A DNA stretch of 64,000 nucleotides from positions 58,753,561 through 58,817,560 of the forward strand of contig NC_088775.1 of assembly GCF_954871325.1 (NCBI RefSeq), given 5' to 3'. Position 1 is the first letter of the stretch; each line of letters begins with the position of its first letter. Both the position numbers and the translations under genes were made by a program. This document shows, in pieces, positions 12,060 through 22,808 of the stretch. The notes beneath the pieces are model-generated. The model was not told the DNA's origin and did no database searches. It saw only the letters and a program-made list of their open reading frames with translations. This stretch comes from Gordionus sp. m RMFG-2023. Taxonomy: Eukaryota; Nematomorpha; Gordioida; Chordodea; Parachordodidae.

Positions 12060-12491
12060 ATAATCTATGTCTTCTGGTGGTTTAAATCATGAGAGGGTGG
12101 GTGTAAACATTTTCCCAAAAAAATATCTAGACAAAGGTATTAAATCCTCTCCATCTTTCCCGATGTCGAAATCTTCAATCGATTTCTGTTTTCCTAAGAA
12201 TATCCCAAATCGACATATTTCTTTCTAAAGAAAAAGTATAACTAGTAATTATTAGTCTTAATGGGCAAGGTGGGCAAAGTTTATTCCACTAACTTTAGGT
12301 GGGAATTGATTGTTTCTTATAGAAATTACTGCTTTCCACATAATTAACTATTAAACATGCCGTTTATACTTTTGAAATTAATTTTATCACTTAAAATATT
12401 TTAGAGTATTTGACCGTATTTGACCAGGTCAAATACTCCTCCGGTCAATTGACTGAATTTGACCGGTCAATTGACCGAATTGCCAACCCTG
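12060..12491 (-). mobile_element. Deletion derivative of the hAT family at 56650-59438
   Basis: From about 12165 to 12385 the sequence follows 56985-57235 of the near-intact hAT (for example TTAATGGGCAAGGTGGGCAA and GATTGTTTCTTAT in both), which is the C-terminal coding part. It then jumps to the right terminus of that element: 12390-12491 follows 59335-59438, including GACTCCTCCGGTCAATTG-like words and the final GCCAACCCTG. About 2.1 kb of interior is therefore absent. The left end is not found. The 8 bp after the right end, ATAAAAAG, is one base from the target duplication of the full element. Confidence 0.8.
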
Positions 12492-12896
12492 ATAAAAAGT
12501 ATTCAAAAATCATCTTCAAAACCTAGTTTATGATGTACATCCTATTTGTTTTTAATAAATTTTAGACGATTTAAAAAGTTTGGAAATTTGTTTTTGTAAG
12601 GGCTATGTGTGGAATAACTGTAAGCAGAAGCTAATCTGATCATATAAAACTTAGATTGTTTCAATCTAATACGGAAGACCGGGTTATTTTTATCCATAAA
12701 AAATAAGTGTTATAAAAATAGACTTAGCGAATTTTTCAAAATATAGAATTTTAAAAAATATCATGGTTTGTCAAGTGATTGATTTTATATAAACTTACAA
12801 AAACAAAAATGTCAATCTTATCCCTTTTAATTCATTATTGCTTTAATTTGAATCCCTTATTTTAGCCTTTTAATTATATCCTTTTTGAAAATTATA

Positions 12897-13929
12897 TTAT
12901 TTAGTTTATGAATAGAGTACTAAGTTTATTTTTAATTAGATTTGCTTAGCCCATTAGGGAGATTCGGAATATTTAAAAAAAATATAATTTAATAATTTTT
13001 AAAAACGATGAAAAAAAATGAATAGAGTTTAAGTTTATTTTTATTATATAAAAAAAATAGCTAGATTTAAAAAAAAATTGGTGTTGTTTTTTTCGTTTTT
13101 TCAATTTTTTTTTGTTGTTTTCGTGAATATTTTTTTAAAAAATTTTAGGAAAGTAATAAGAAAGAAAGAAAAATTAAAATATGGGTTATTACTTAAGTCG
13201 GGTATATTATTTATTTTGTTATTTTTTTTATGTTTTTTTTAATGTTATTTTAAATTAATATAGTATTATTTGGTGATAATTTTTTAAAATAATGTAGCAT
13301 ATTTTTATTATATCGAAATATAGTATTAAATGAGTCAATTTTATTCATTAAATTGAAATATAGTCTTAAAATCTAAGCAATTTTAGGAAAATTAGCATAA
13401 AATCTTAAATTTTGTATTTATTAGGGGTAAAATAGACCCCATCTTTAAAGTTTAAGTGATTTTTTAACCTTTGTTGGGAAGGGTTAATTCGAAATAAATT
13501 GAAATATATAAATTTATACAAAATAAAAATATCGAAATATAGTAATAAACGAGTCAATTTTATTCATTAAATTGAAATATTGTATTAAAATGTATACAGA
13601 TGATTATTAAATTCATAAGAAATTCTCCAAATATTAAAATAAAAATTTTTAGGAAAGTAATGAAAGAAAGAAAAGAAAGATCACTTAAAGTAATAAGAAA
13701 GAAAGAAAAGAAAGATTTTATTAAATTCTTAAGAAATTCTCCAAATATTAAAATTTTTATATAAAGCTAAAATATTTAATAAAAAATATAATAAAAATAT
13801 TCCGAATCCCCAAAATATTTTTTTTAATTTAAAAAAAAGATTCCAAAAAAAACGTGGGGATTCAAGATCTCGAATCCCCACGTTGCGATTCCGAATCCCA
13901 CGAGATTCCATATCCCAATACGACATATA
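12897..13929 (-). repeat. Right arm of the fold-back element
   Basis: This is the inverted copy of 10585-11596, ending CCCAATACGACATATA. It holds some extra bases relative to the left arm, including near 13815-13845. Confidence 0.8.
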
Positions 13930-14317
13930 TAATCATTTATATTTAAATTAAATTTTATTACAAAGTTTAAACATTCTTCTATAATTTGGGTAAGTTTTAT
14001 GAATATTTATCAAATCTAGATATTATTTCAATCATGATTTATCAATTCTAGCGGGGTTTGCTAAATCATACATGTCAATTATGGCAATTAATAATAAAAT
14101 TTCAAAATCTTGAAAAGGCAATTTGATGGCTGTTTAACATTGGTATTTAGGATTTATGCTAAGAAATTTTAATCTCTTCTTAAAATCATATTTTTTTTAT
14201 GTCCAAAATGTTTATTAAATTAGCCAAAATTAAGTTTCAATTTTTATATATAATTACCTTCAATTTATAAGTATTATAATATTTTGAACAATAAAATTAT
14301 TCTATACATATCATTAT
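13930..14317. other. Spacer between the two nested elements
   Basis: AT-rich sequence without a gene. It includes TAGCGGGGTTTGCTAAATC near 14050, similar to GGGGTTTGTTG near 21205 on the far side of the nest, as expected if both are remnants of the outer TA-flanked element. Confidence 0.45.
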
Positions 14318-14379
14318 TAGTGCTGTTAATCGGCTTAGCCGAGTCGGCTCGAACAGAGCTCACCCAAATTTTGGGTCGT

Positions 14380-14920
14380 TTTTTTCGACTCTAACTCAAA
14401 GTTTTGGTCGTTTTTTACGACTTCGACCCGAGTTCAAGCCGAAAAAAACGACTTCGACCCAAAATATGGGTCGTTTTTTCGACTCCGACCCAAGTCCAAG
14501 CCGAAAAAAACGACCTCGACCTAAAATATGGGTCGTTTTTTACGACTCCGACTAAAAATTTGGGTCGTTTTTTTCGACTTCGACCCAAAATATGGGTCGT
14601 TTTTTACGACTCCGACTAAAAATTTGGGTCGTTTTTTTCGACTTCGACCTAAAATATGGGTCGTTTTTTACGACTCAAACTTGAAGTTTGGGTCATATTT
14701 TTCGACTCAAACTTGAAGTTTGGGTCGTATTTTTCGACTCAAACTTGAAGTTTGGGTCGTATTTTTCGACTCCAACTCAAAGTTTGGGTCGTTTTTCTGA
14801 CTCAGACTCAAACATCGGGTCGTTTTATTCAATCCGACCCAAAATATGGATCTTTTTTTTTAAAGTCGACTTAAAGTTAGGGTTGCTTTTTTTCACCCTT
14901 AACCTAATATCTAGATCATT
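14380..14920. repeat. Subterminal array of TCGACYC / GGGTCGTTTTT units
   Basis: Units of about 30 bp or multiples, such as AAAATATGGGTCGTTTTTTA and CGACTTCGACCC, are repeated about fifteen times with drift toward the inside. The mirror array in the right arm lies at about 20770-21095. Such arrays near hAT ends are candidate transposase-binding sites; this is inference. Confidence 0.7.
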
Positions 14921-15039
14921 TTTTTTGACCAAAAGTCAAATAACATTTAGTATATATTAATATTATAGGCGGGAAAGTTACTTAAAGCTTCTTTAAATTA
15001 TAATACTCTGGATTAACTATTCATCATAGTTATTTTTTT

Positions 15040-16600
15040 AAATTTTTAAGTGAAAATGCACCATAGAAAAGAGCCATTTGTTATGATGGTTATTTTTGAA
15101 CTTTTTTAAATGAAATAGATAAAAATATATATTGTAGACATGTTAAATCAAAATTTCAGTGAAGATGTACCATAGATAAGTGACAATTGTCATAATCGCC
15201 ATTTTTGAGCCTTTTTGAGTTTTTTTAAAGGAAATAGCTAAAAATATATATTCTAAACATGTTAAATTAAAAATTCAGTGAGGATGTATCATAGATAGGT
15301 GACAATTGTCATAATCGTTATTTTTGAACTTTTTCAATTTTTTTGAAGGAAATAGCTAAAATTATATATTCAAAACATGTTAAATTAAAAATTCAATGAG
15401 GATGTATCATAGATAGGTGACAATTGTCATAATCGTTATTTTTGAACTTTTTTCAATTTTTTTAAAGGAAATAGCTAAAAATATATATTCTAAACATGTT
15501 AAATTAAAAATTCAGTGAGGATGTATCATAGATAGGTGACAATTGTCATAATCGCTATTTTTGAACTTTTTCAAATTTTTTTAAAGGAAATAGCTAAAAA
15601 TATATATTCTAAACATGTTAAATTAAAAATTCAGTGAGCATGTATCATAGGTAGGTGACAATTGTCATAATCGTTATTTTTGAACTTTTTTCAATTTTTT
15701 TAAAGGAAATATCTAAAAATATATATTCTAAACATGTTAAATTAAAAATTCAGTGAGGAAGTATCATATATAGGTGACAATTGTCATAATCGCTATTTTT
15801 GAACTTTTTCAAATTTTTTTAAAGGAAATATCTAAAAATATATATTCTAAACATGTTAAATTAAAAATTCAGTGATGATGTATCATAGATAGGTCACAAT
15901 TGTCATAATCGCTATTTTTGAACTTTTTCAAATTTTTTTAAAGGAAATAGCTAAAATTATATATTCTAAACATGTTAAATTAAAAATTCAGTGAGGATGT
16001 ATCATAGATAGGTGACAATTGTCATAATCGTTATTTTTGAACTTTTTCAATTTTTTTAAAGGAAATAGCTAAAAATATATATTCTAAACATGTTAAATTA
16101 AAGATTCAGTGAGGATGTATCATAGATAGGTGACAATTGTCATAATCGCTATTTTTGAACTTTTTCAATTTTTTTAAAGGAAATAGCTAAAATTATATAT
16201 TCAAAACATGTTAAATTAAAAATTCAGTGAGGATGTATCATATATAGGTGACAATTGTCATAATCGCTATTTTTGAACTTTTTCAAATTTTTTTAAAGGA
16301 AATAGCTAAAAATATATATTCTAAACATGTTGAATTAAAAATTTAAGAGGATGTATCATAGATAGGTGACAATTTTCATAATCGCTATTTTTATCATTTT
16401 TTAAAGAAAATAGCTAAAAATATATATTCTAAACATGTTAAATTAAAAATTCAGTGAGGATGTATCATAGATAGGTGACAATTGTCATAATCGTTATTTT
16501 TAAACTTTTTTCAATTTTTTTAAAGCAAATAGCTAAAGATATATATCCTAAACATGTTAAATTAAAATATCAGTGAGGATGTATCATAGATAAGGGACAA
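15040..16600 (+). repeat. 119-bp minisatellite in the left arm, about 13 units
   Basis: Each unit contains GATGTATCATAGATAGGTGA followed by CAATTGTCATAATCG, then a TTTTTGAAC/TTTTTTTAAAGGAAATA run and CTAAACATGTTAAATTAAAA. The palindromic core GACAATTGTC recurs every 118-120 bp from about 15180 to 16490. Outer units (15040-15180) are more diverged than inner ones. Confidence 0.88.
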
Positions 16601-17319
16601 AAAATGTTATTATATATACGAGTAGTAAGGTACATAATAATTTTTAAGTGATAAAATGAGATGCTAATATATTTCTTGTAATTTTAATTTATAAAAAAAT
16701 TCTTAAATATGTTATTGTCATAGACTGGGTCAGAAAATCAACTATCACATAAACTCATCTATGTTTTATTCATATTATATTAAGTTTGAGGATATTAAAA
16801 TATTTCCTCTTTGAAGTTTCTAGTTAGGATAAAATTTACTTGGCACATCTTACAATGATATTTATACCTTGTTTTTTTTTCGAGAATAAATTTTATGCGA
16901 TATTTCATGAAGGAAATTACATATCATTGTACAGAGAAATAACTTTGTATATATTATCTGCACCAATATCTTTTATATCAATCTCTATCGATGACATTTT
17001 AAATTATATTGGAAAACTAGATTGTGTAGATTTATAATTATTAATTTAAAGGATTAAGATTTTAGAATTAATTATAAATATATCTTAATAATTTTTATAT
17101 GCATTTAATATTTAAAATCTCTCGTTATAAGCCTATTTAGCAAGAAAAATATTGACTAATCCTGAAATTACAATAATAGATATCTATACCTTTATATAAT
17201 CTATGAGAAAAATTGCTCTCATAATATTCTTTTTAATAAAATAGTGAATAATTAACGCCTGAAAAAAAGTATAGCGCTTTATAACATGGTTCAAAGTTAA
17301 TCCCAGTATCAATTTTAAT

Positions 17320-18251
17320 GTGTAAAACATTTAAGAAATTATTTAAATTGGAGAACTTTTATTAATAAAATTTATGTTAATAATATTAAATTATAATTTT
17401 AAAAACAAAAAATGAATAAAATAAAAAAATTTAGATTTATACCCCTAAAAATAATAAAAAAAAATTTGGAAAGTTAAAAAAAATGATTATTAATCATATC
17501 CCTATCCCTAACAATGAAGAAAAGAAAAAATCTCAACAAATTTGCCGTCTAGCTGGCACCACTAAAAGTAAAATAAAATATCTTTTATAATTTTAGAATT
17601 TAAATAGTCACTTCACTTCCATATGGAATTTTTAAACTAATAAAACAATAAATTTTTTAAATAAGTATTTGCGATTCCGGATGCATTTTTTCAATTAAAA
17701 TATGAATTTTTTTAAATATAATTTAATAATTTAGGCGAGCCATATTTTTCATAAATGTAGTGTTAAGTCGAGTTTTTTTAAGTCGTACTGTAATTCTGAG
17801 CGTTTTCCGTACCTTTGCATGTTGGCTAAAGATTTTTTGTCGCAGCAAAGTACATCCGTTGAGAGCGAGCGTGTCTTCTCAAGAGGGGTGGACACCGTAA
17901 CAAAGAAAAGAAATCGCATGGCCTCCGAAACACTTAAACAGTGTTTATGTTTAAATTCATGGGATATCAATATCATGAATAATAAATTTTATACATAATT
18001 TTTATATCTATATATATTGTTAAATTAAATTTTTTGTACATTAATAAATATATATAATTTAAATAAAAATATTTAAACTATAAATGTATCAAATATTTAA
18101 GATGATTTGAGCTTAGTATTCTTGTTTCAGGCTGTTGTTTTTTATGAATACTGGAGAATATTAGTGTTTTAATATTATTTGACTAAATTGATAACTAAAA
18201 TAGTTTTTGATATTAAGATTTAGAATTTTGAACACTTGAGAAAAATTACAA
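17320..18251. other. Core between the 3-kb arms
   Basis: About 930 bp of AT-rich unique DNA that includes the hAT C-terminal fragment at 17770-17999. Nothing else is recognisable in it. Confidence 0.6.
17770..17999 (+). pseudogene. hAT transposase C-terminal (dimerisation) fragment
   Basis: On the plus strand the frame reads FPYLCMLAKDFLS then STSVESERVFSRG and VTKKRNRMASETL, ending CLCLNSW before a stop. This is the hAT dimerisation domain: Y-P-x-L, A-x-D-x-L, T-S-V-x-S-E-R-V-F-S-x-G, R-N-R and the final C/L-x-x-W. The catalytic Glu lies in SERVFS. It is a good match with no break over about 60 codons, but the N-terminal nine tenths of a transposase is absent. It marks the long-armed element as derived from a hAT whose gene was replaced or deleted. 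Confidence 0.85.
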
Positions 18252-21107
18252 ATTAAAATTGATACTGGGATTAACTTTGAACCATGTTATAAAGCGCTAC
18301 ACTTTTTTTCAGGCGTTAATTATTCACTATTTTATTAAGAAGAATATTATGAGAGCAATTTTTCTCATAGATTATATAAAGGTATAGATATCTATTATCG
18401 TAATTTCAGGATTAGTCAATATTTTTCTTGCTAAATAGGCTTATAACGGATTTTAAATATTAAATGCATATAAAAATTATTAAGATATATTTATAATTAA
18501 TTCTAAAATCTTAATCCTTTAAATTAATAATTATAAATCTACACAATCTAGTTTTCCAATATAATTTAAAATGTCATCGATAGAGATTGATATAAAAGAT
18601 ATTGGTGCAGATAATATATACAAAGTTATTTCTCTGTACAATGATATGTAATTTCCTTCATGAAATATCGCATAAAATTTATTCTCGAAAAAAAAACAAG
18701 GTATAAATATCATTGTAAGATGTGCCAAGTAAATTTTATCCTAACTAGAAACTTCAAAGAGGAAATATTTTAATATCCTCAAACTTAATATAATATGAAT
18801 AAAACATAGTTGAGTTTATGTGATAGTTGATTTTCTGACCCAGTCTATGACAATAACATATTTAAGAATTTTTTTATAAATTAAAATTACAAGAAATATA
18901 TTAGCATCTCATTTTATCACTTAAAAATTATTATGTACCTTACTACTCGTATATATAATAACATTTTTTGTCCCTTATCTATGATACATCCTCACTGATA
19001 TTTTAATTTAACATGTTTAGGATATATATCTTTAGCTATTTGCTTTAAAAAAATTGGAAAAAGTTTAAAAATAACGATTATGACAATTGTCACCTATCTA
19101 TGATACATCCTCACTGAATTTTTAATTTAACATGTTTAGAATATATATTTTTAGCTATTTTCTTTAAAAAATGATAAAAATAGCGATTATGAATATTGTC
19201 ACCTATCTATGATACATCCTCTTAAATTTTTAATTCAACATGTTTAGAATATATATTTTTAGCTATTTCCTTTAAAAAAATTTGAAAAAGTTCAAAAATA
19301 GCGATTATGACAATTGTCACCTATATATGATACATCCTCACTGAATTTTTAATTTAACATGTTTTGAATATATAATTTTAGCTATTTCCTTTAAAAAAAT
19401 TGAAAAAGTTCAAAAATCGCGATTATGACAATTGTCACCTATCTATGATACATCCTCACTGAATTTTTAATTTAACATGTTTAGAATATATATTTTTAGC
19501 TATTTCCTTTAAAAAAATTGAAAAAGTTCAAAAATAACGATTATGACAATTGTCACCTATATATGATACTTCCTCACTGAATTTTTAATTTAACATGTTT
19601 AGAATATATATTTTTAGATATTTCCTTTAAAAAAATTTGAAAAAGTTCAAAAATAGCGATTATGACAATTGTCACCTATATATGATACTTCCTCACTGAA
19701 TTTTTAATTTAACATGTTTAGAATATATATTTTTAGATATTTCCTTTAAAAAAATTTGAAAAAGTTCAAAAATAGCGATTATGACAATTGTCACCTATAT
19801 ATGATACTTCCTCACTGAATTTTTAATTTAACATGTTTAGAATATATATTTTTAGATATTTCCTTTAAAAAAATTTGAAAAAGTTCAAAAATAGCGATTA
19901 TGACAATTGTCACCTATATATGATACTTCCTCACTGAATTTTTAATTTAACATGTTTAGAATATATATTTTTAGATATTTCCTTTAAAAAAATTGAAAAA
20001 AGTTCAAAAATAACGATTATGACAATTGTCACCTACCTATGATACATCCTCACTGAATTTTTAATTTAACATGTTTAGAATATATATTTTTAGCTATTTC
20101 CTTTAAAAAAATTTGAAAAAGTTCAAAAATAGCGATTATGACAATTGTCACCTATCTATGATACATCCTCACTGAATTTTTAATTTAACATGTTTAGAAT
20201 ATATATTTTTAGCTATTTCCTTTAAAAAAATTAAAAAAAGTTCAAAAATAACGATTATGACAATTGTCACCTACCTATGATACATCCTCACTTAATTTTT
20301 AATTTAACATATTTAGAATATATATTTTTAGCTATTTCCTTTAAAAAAATTTGAAAAAGTTCAAAAATAGCGATTATGACAATTGTCACCTATCTATGAT
20401 ACATCCTCACTGAATTTTTAATTTAACATGTTTAGAATATATATTTTTAGCTATTTCCTTTAAAAAAACTCAAAAAGGCTCAAAAATGGCGATTATGACA
20501 ATTGTCACTTATCTATGGTACATCTTCACTGAAATTTTGATTTAACATGTCTACAATATACATTTTTATCTATTTCATTTAAAAAAGTTCAAAAATAACC
20601 ATCATAACAAATGGCTCTTTTCTATGGTGCATTTTCACTTAAAAATTTAAAAAAATAACTATGATGAATAGTTAATCCAGAGTATTATAATTTAAAGAAG
20701 CTTTAAGTAACTTTCCCGCCTATAATATTAATATATACTAAATGTTATTTGACTTTTGGTCAAAAAAAATGATCTAGATATTGGGTTAAGGGTGAAAAAA
20801 AGCAACCCTAACTTTAAGTCGACTTTAAAAAAAAAGATCCATATTTTGGGTCGGATTGAATAAAACGACCCGATGTTTGAGTCTGAGTCAGAAAAACGAC
20901 CCAAACTTTGAGTTGGAGTCGAAAAAAACGACCCATATTTTGGGTCGAAGTCGAAAAAAACGACCCAAATTTTTAGTCGGAGTCGTAAAAAACGACCCAT
21001 ATTTTGGGTCGAAGTCGAAAAAAACTACCCAAACATTGAGTCGGAGTCGAATAAAACGACCCGAGCTTTGGGTCGGGGTCGCGACTCGCGGCGTTTTAAC
21101 AACACTA
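18252..21107 (-). repeat. Right 3-kb inverted arm
   Basis: This is the inverse of 14318-17319, slightly shorter mainly because its TCGAC array (about 20770-21100) has fewer units. Its minisatellite contains a block of four nearly identical units at about 19560-20000 that the left arm has only once. Confidence 0.82.
18975..20640 (-). repeat. 119-bp minisatellite in the right arm, about 13 units
   Basis: This is the inverse of the left array. Four consecutive units at about 19560-20000 share TATATATGATACTTCCTCAC and are almost identical to one another, which indicates very recent local amplification in this arm only. Confidence 0.88.
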
Positions 21108-21755
21108 ATCATTGTTAATAAATAAAAATGCATTTCAATTTATTATGGCCTAAAAAAACAATGGTTCAGGCAGCCCCTTGAAGTGGTTTCCCTCACCCCG
21201 CTATTGGGGTTTGTTGAACAAAATTTTCACTTTTACAAAAAATAAAATTTAAAAAAAATGATTATATTCTTAAGATTTTTTATAAGGCACCTTTATAGAG
21301 TATAGCTTTAGGTATCCAATCATATATTATTTTTTATATTATCTATAGAACAACAAGAGCTATAGCCAATTTTGTAAAAATTGGTTCGACTAACCCCAAT
21401 CTCCCCTATATATTATTTAAAAATTTTAGAAAGGCGTGTGATATATTAGATGCTACTAAGTTAGGACTATAAATCAAATACTAGATAATTGATCCATTTG
21501 AATAAATTTTTTTTGTGAAAATTTCATTGACTTACCATTTTTGATTTCTTTATGATTTTTTTTATAATATTAATAATCATTAATCACATAAGATAACAAT
21601 ACATTACTAGCAAATCAAAAAATAAGGAGGAAAACGAAAAAAACATTTCAATTAACACTTTATTTTTATAGAACTAATCTTATCTTATAAAATAAAATTC
21701 CTAATGGACATTTTCTATTTTAATATTAATAAAAAATCATCTAAATGTTCTTAAT
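21108..21755. other. Non-coding flank; right remnant of the outer element to 21406
   Basis: No gene is seen. TTCCCTCACCCCGCTATTGG near 21188 is a GC-richer word inside the remnant. Beyond 21406, the phrase GCTACTAAGTTAGGACTATA with CTAGATAATTGAT nearby (21449-21495) resembles 53728-53760, pointing to a dispersed repeat. Confidence 0.4.
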
Positions 21756-22087
21756 GACCTGCAGGCACGGTCCTAAGCCCACCCCAGGTACAAGGTCCGA
21801 GACATATTTTAATTTTTTTTTAAATATAGCTGGGCGGGGCTAAAAAAAAAATTTTTTTTAATTCTCGGACCGGGCAATAAACCATTTTAAATCACCATTA
21901 TTATCCATAAAAATAAAAAACAAATATAAAGTATTTTAAAATAATCCGGCAGGCCTGAAAATTTCACTTTTTAAAACCTGGCAGGGTTTAACAACATAAA
22001 ATCCGGGCCGAATTTAAAATTATAAAACCCGGACCGGCCCAAAAAATACGGGTCAGGCCCTGCAAATGGTTCTTCTGCAGGTCTCTG
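21752..22087. mobile_element. Small hAT-like MITE with CCGGNCCG subterminal words
   Basis: The left edge TAATGACCTGCAGGCACGG and right edge CTGCAGGTCTCTG (inverse CAGAGACCTGCAG) form imperfect inverted ends around about 335 bp. The interior has GGGCGGGGC, GGCCGAATTT and CCGGACCGGCCC words, like the ends at 25165 and 28917. No clear target duplication is seen, so the left end may have decayed. Confidence 0.55.
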
Positions 22088-22339
22088 ATAAAATATGCTG
22101 ATTTAAAAATACTAAGTTTGATATTTATCTAGAAACTTTCGGGAAAGCTCCAAAGCCTGGAACGGAACATTTTCTTGCCAGAATTTAAAGGCAAAAATAC
22201 CATTGTTTTGAGGTATTTTAATACAAAAATTTAGAAATATAAAAAAATATTTAAATTGTTTATTATTCGATTATTAATTGAATTGAGTTATTTTACATTT
22301 ATCATAAATAAATTTTAAATTAAAATTTATAAAACATAT

Positions 22340-22712
22340 TTCTTTAATTACAAAGAATTTCGCCATTAATAATTTTCCCAATTTTAAGGAATTATTTAAA
22401 TCATTACCATTCCTCTAACGCACCAGTTGAACACTTATTCAGTGTCGTTAAAATAAATTTTATGATATAAAATCTTTGAAAATGTTAAAATAAAATAATA
22501 ATATTTTATATTTTATATAATATGTAATGCTATTCTTATATAAATATATTTGTTAATTAATAAACATAAAATGAAAAAGTAGTCATAATTTTATGTATCG
22601 CACGTATCGAATACATTTATGGGAAATGTATTTGTATTATTATCCTCGGACTTGTTTAGAATTTGTATCGTATCGGTTTAGATACACCTTAAAGGTATCG
22701 TGAACAAGTCTG
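22340..22712 (+). mobile_element. Right end of another hAT: dimerisation fragment plus terminus
   Basis: At about 22375-22454 the plus strand reads FPILRNYLN then SSNAPVEHLFSVVK, a hAT dimerisation signature with one change in the usual E-R. A subterminal zone of GTATCG/CGATAC words (22590-22700) follows, ending GAACAAGTCTG at 22712 (inverse CAGACTTGTTC). The order gene fragment, subterminal words, terminus repeats that at 9581-10132. No upstream transposase is recognised. Confidence 0.65.
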
Positions 22713-22808
22713 GAATTTAAGCTAGTAAAGTAGAAATTAAGAATAAAAAATCATTATTTGGGTTTAATTAAATTAATTAATACTATAATTACAAATCTAT
22801 TAACATTT

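Larger units (their letters stand above)
10585..13929. mobile_element. Fold-back element with about 1-kb inverted arms
   Basis: The left arm (10585-11596) and right arm (12897-13929) are long inverted repeats. Both begin TATATGTCGTATTGGGATAT and carry a near-terminal hairpin around CGTGGGGATTC (10632-10663 and its partner near 13850-13885). Both end on the inside at TTCATAAACTAAATAA. The arms are A/T-rich with few differences, including matching ATTACTTTCC repeats. The 1.3-kb core contains parts of other transposons. A target duplication is not clear because the flanks are AT-rich. Open frames in the arms (for example 10613-10933) are low-complexity and not genes. Confidence 0.8.
14318..17319 (+). 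repeat. Left 3-kb inverted arm
   Basis: The arm runs from the terminus through the TCGAC array (about 14330-14920), the 119-bp minisatellite (about 15040-16600) and a unique part ending near AATTTTAATG at 17320. The short open frames of Gly/Arg/Phe-rich sequence in the TCGAC array arise from the repeat and are not genes. Confidence 0.82.
14318..21107. mobile_element. 6.8-kb hAT-type element with about 3-kb inverted arms
   Basis: The left end TAGTGCTGTTAATCGG at 14318 is preceded by ATCATTAT (14310-14317). The right end, the inverse of TAGTGTTGTTAAAACG, stops at 21107 and is followed by ATCATTGT (21108-21115). This 8-bp duplication with one change is the hAT hallmark. The arms 14318-17319 and 18252-21107 are inverted copies; a 65-codon open frame at 16840-17037 recurs unchanged at 18531-18728 on the other strand. 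The core 17320-18251 carries a hAT transposase C-terminal fragment. Each arm contains, from the outside in, a TCGAC-rich array, a minisatellite of about 13 units and about 650 bp of unique AT-rich DNA. It cannot encode its own transposase. Confidence 0.82.
10364..21406. mobile_element. Outer TA-flanked element hosting two nested elements
   Basis: GGGGAGACTGGGGTTAG starts at 10364 directly after TA, and its inverted partner CTAACCCCAATCTCCCC ends at 21406 directly before TA; the 17-bp ends differ at one position. The space between them is almost wholly taken up by the fold-back element (10585-13929) and the long-armed hAT-type element (14318-21107). The remaining pieces (10364-10584, 13930-14317, 21108-21406) total about 900 bp and encode nothing I can see. 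The simplest reading is a non-autonomous element with a 2-bp TA duplication that later received two insertions. The alternative is that the ends belong to two separate copies. Confidence 0.55.

Noticed and set aside
14404-14960. Several overlapping open frames with repeated WVVFYDFDP-like words
   Set aside because: They are produced by the GGGTCGTTTTT/TCGAC array in more than one frame; the inverse array near 20730-21130 yields similar frames on both strands. No protein family has this pattern.
15040-16600. Tandem tRNA- or SINE-like units
   Set aside because: The 119-bp units are more than 70% A/T, have no A-box or B-box words, and only one short palindrome (GACAATTGTC); they fit a minisatellite.
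16840-17037. 65-codon frame repeated exactly at 18531-18728
   Set aside because: The identity comes from the inverted arms. The frame is short and Ile/Phe-rich, with no domain and no sign of selection beyond the arm itself.
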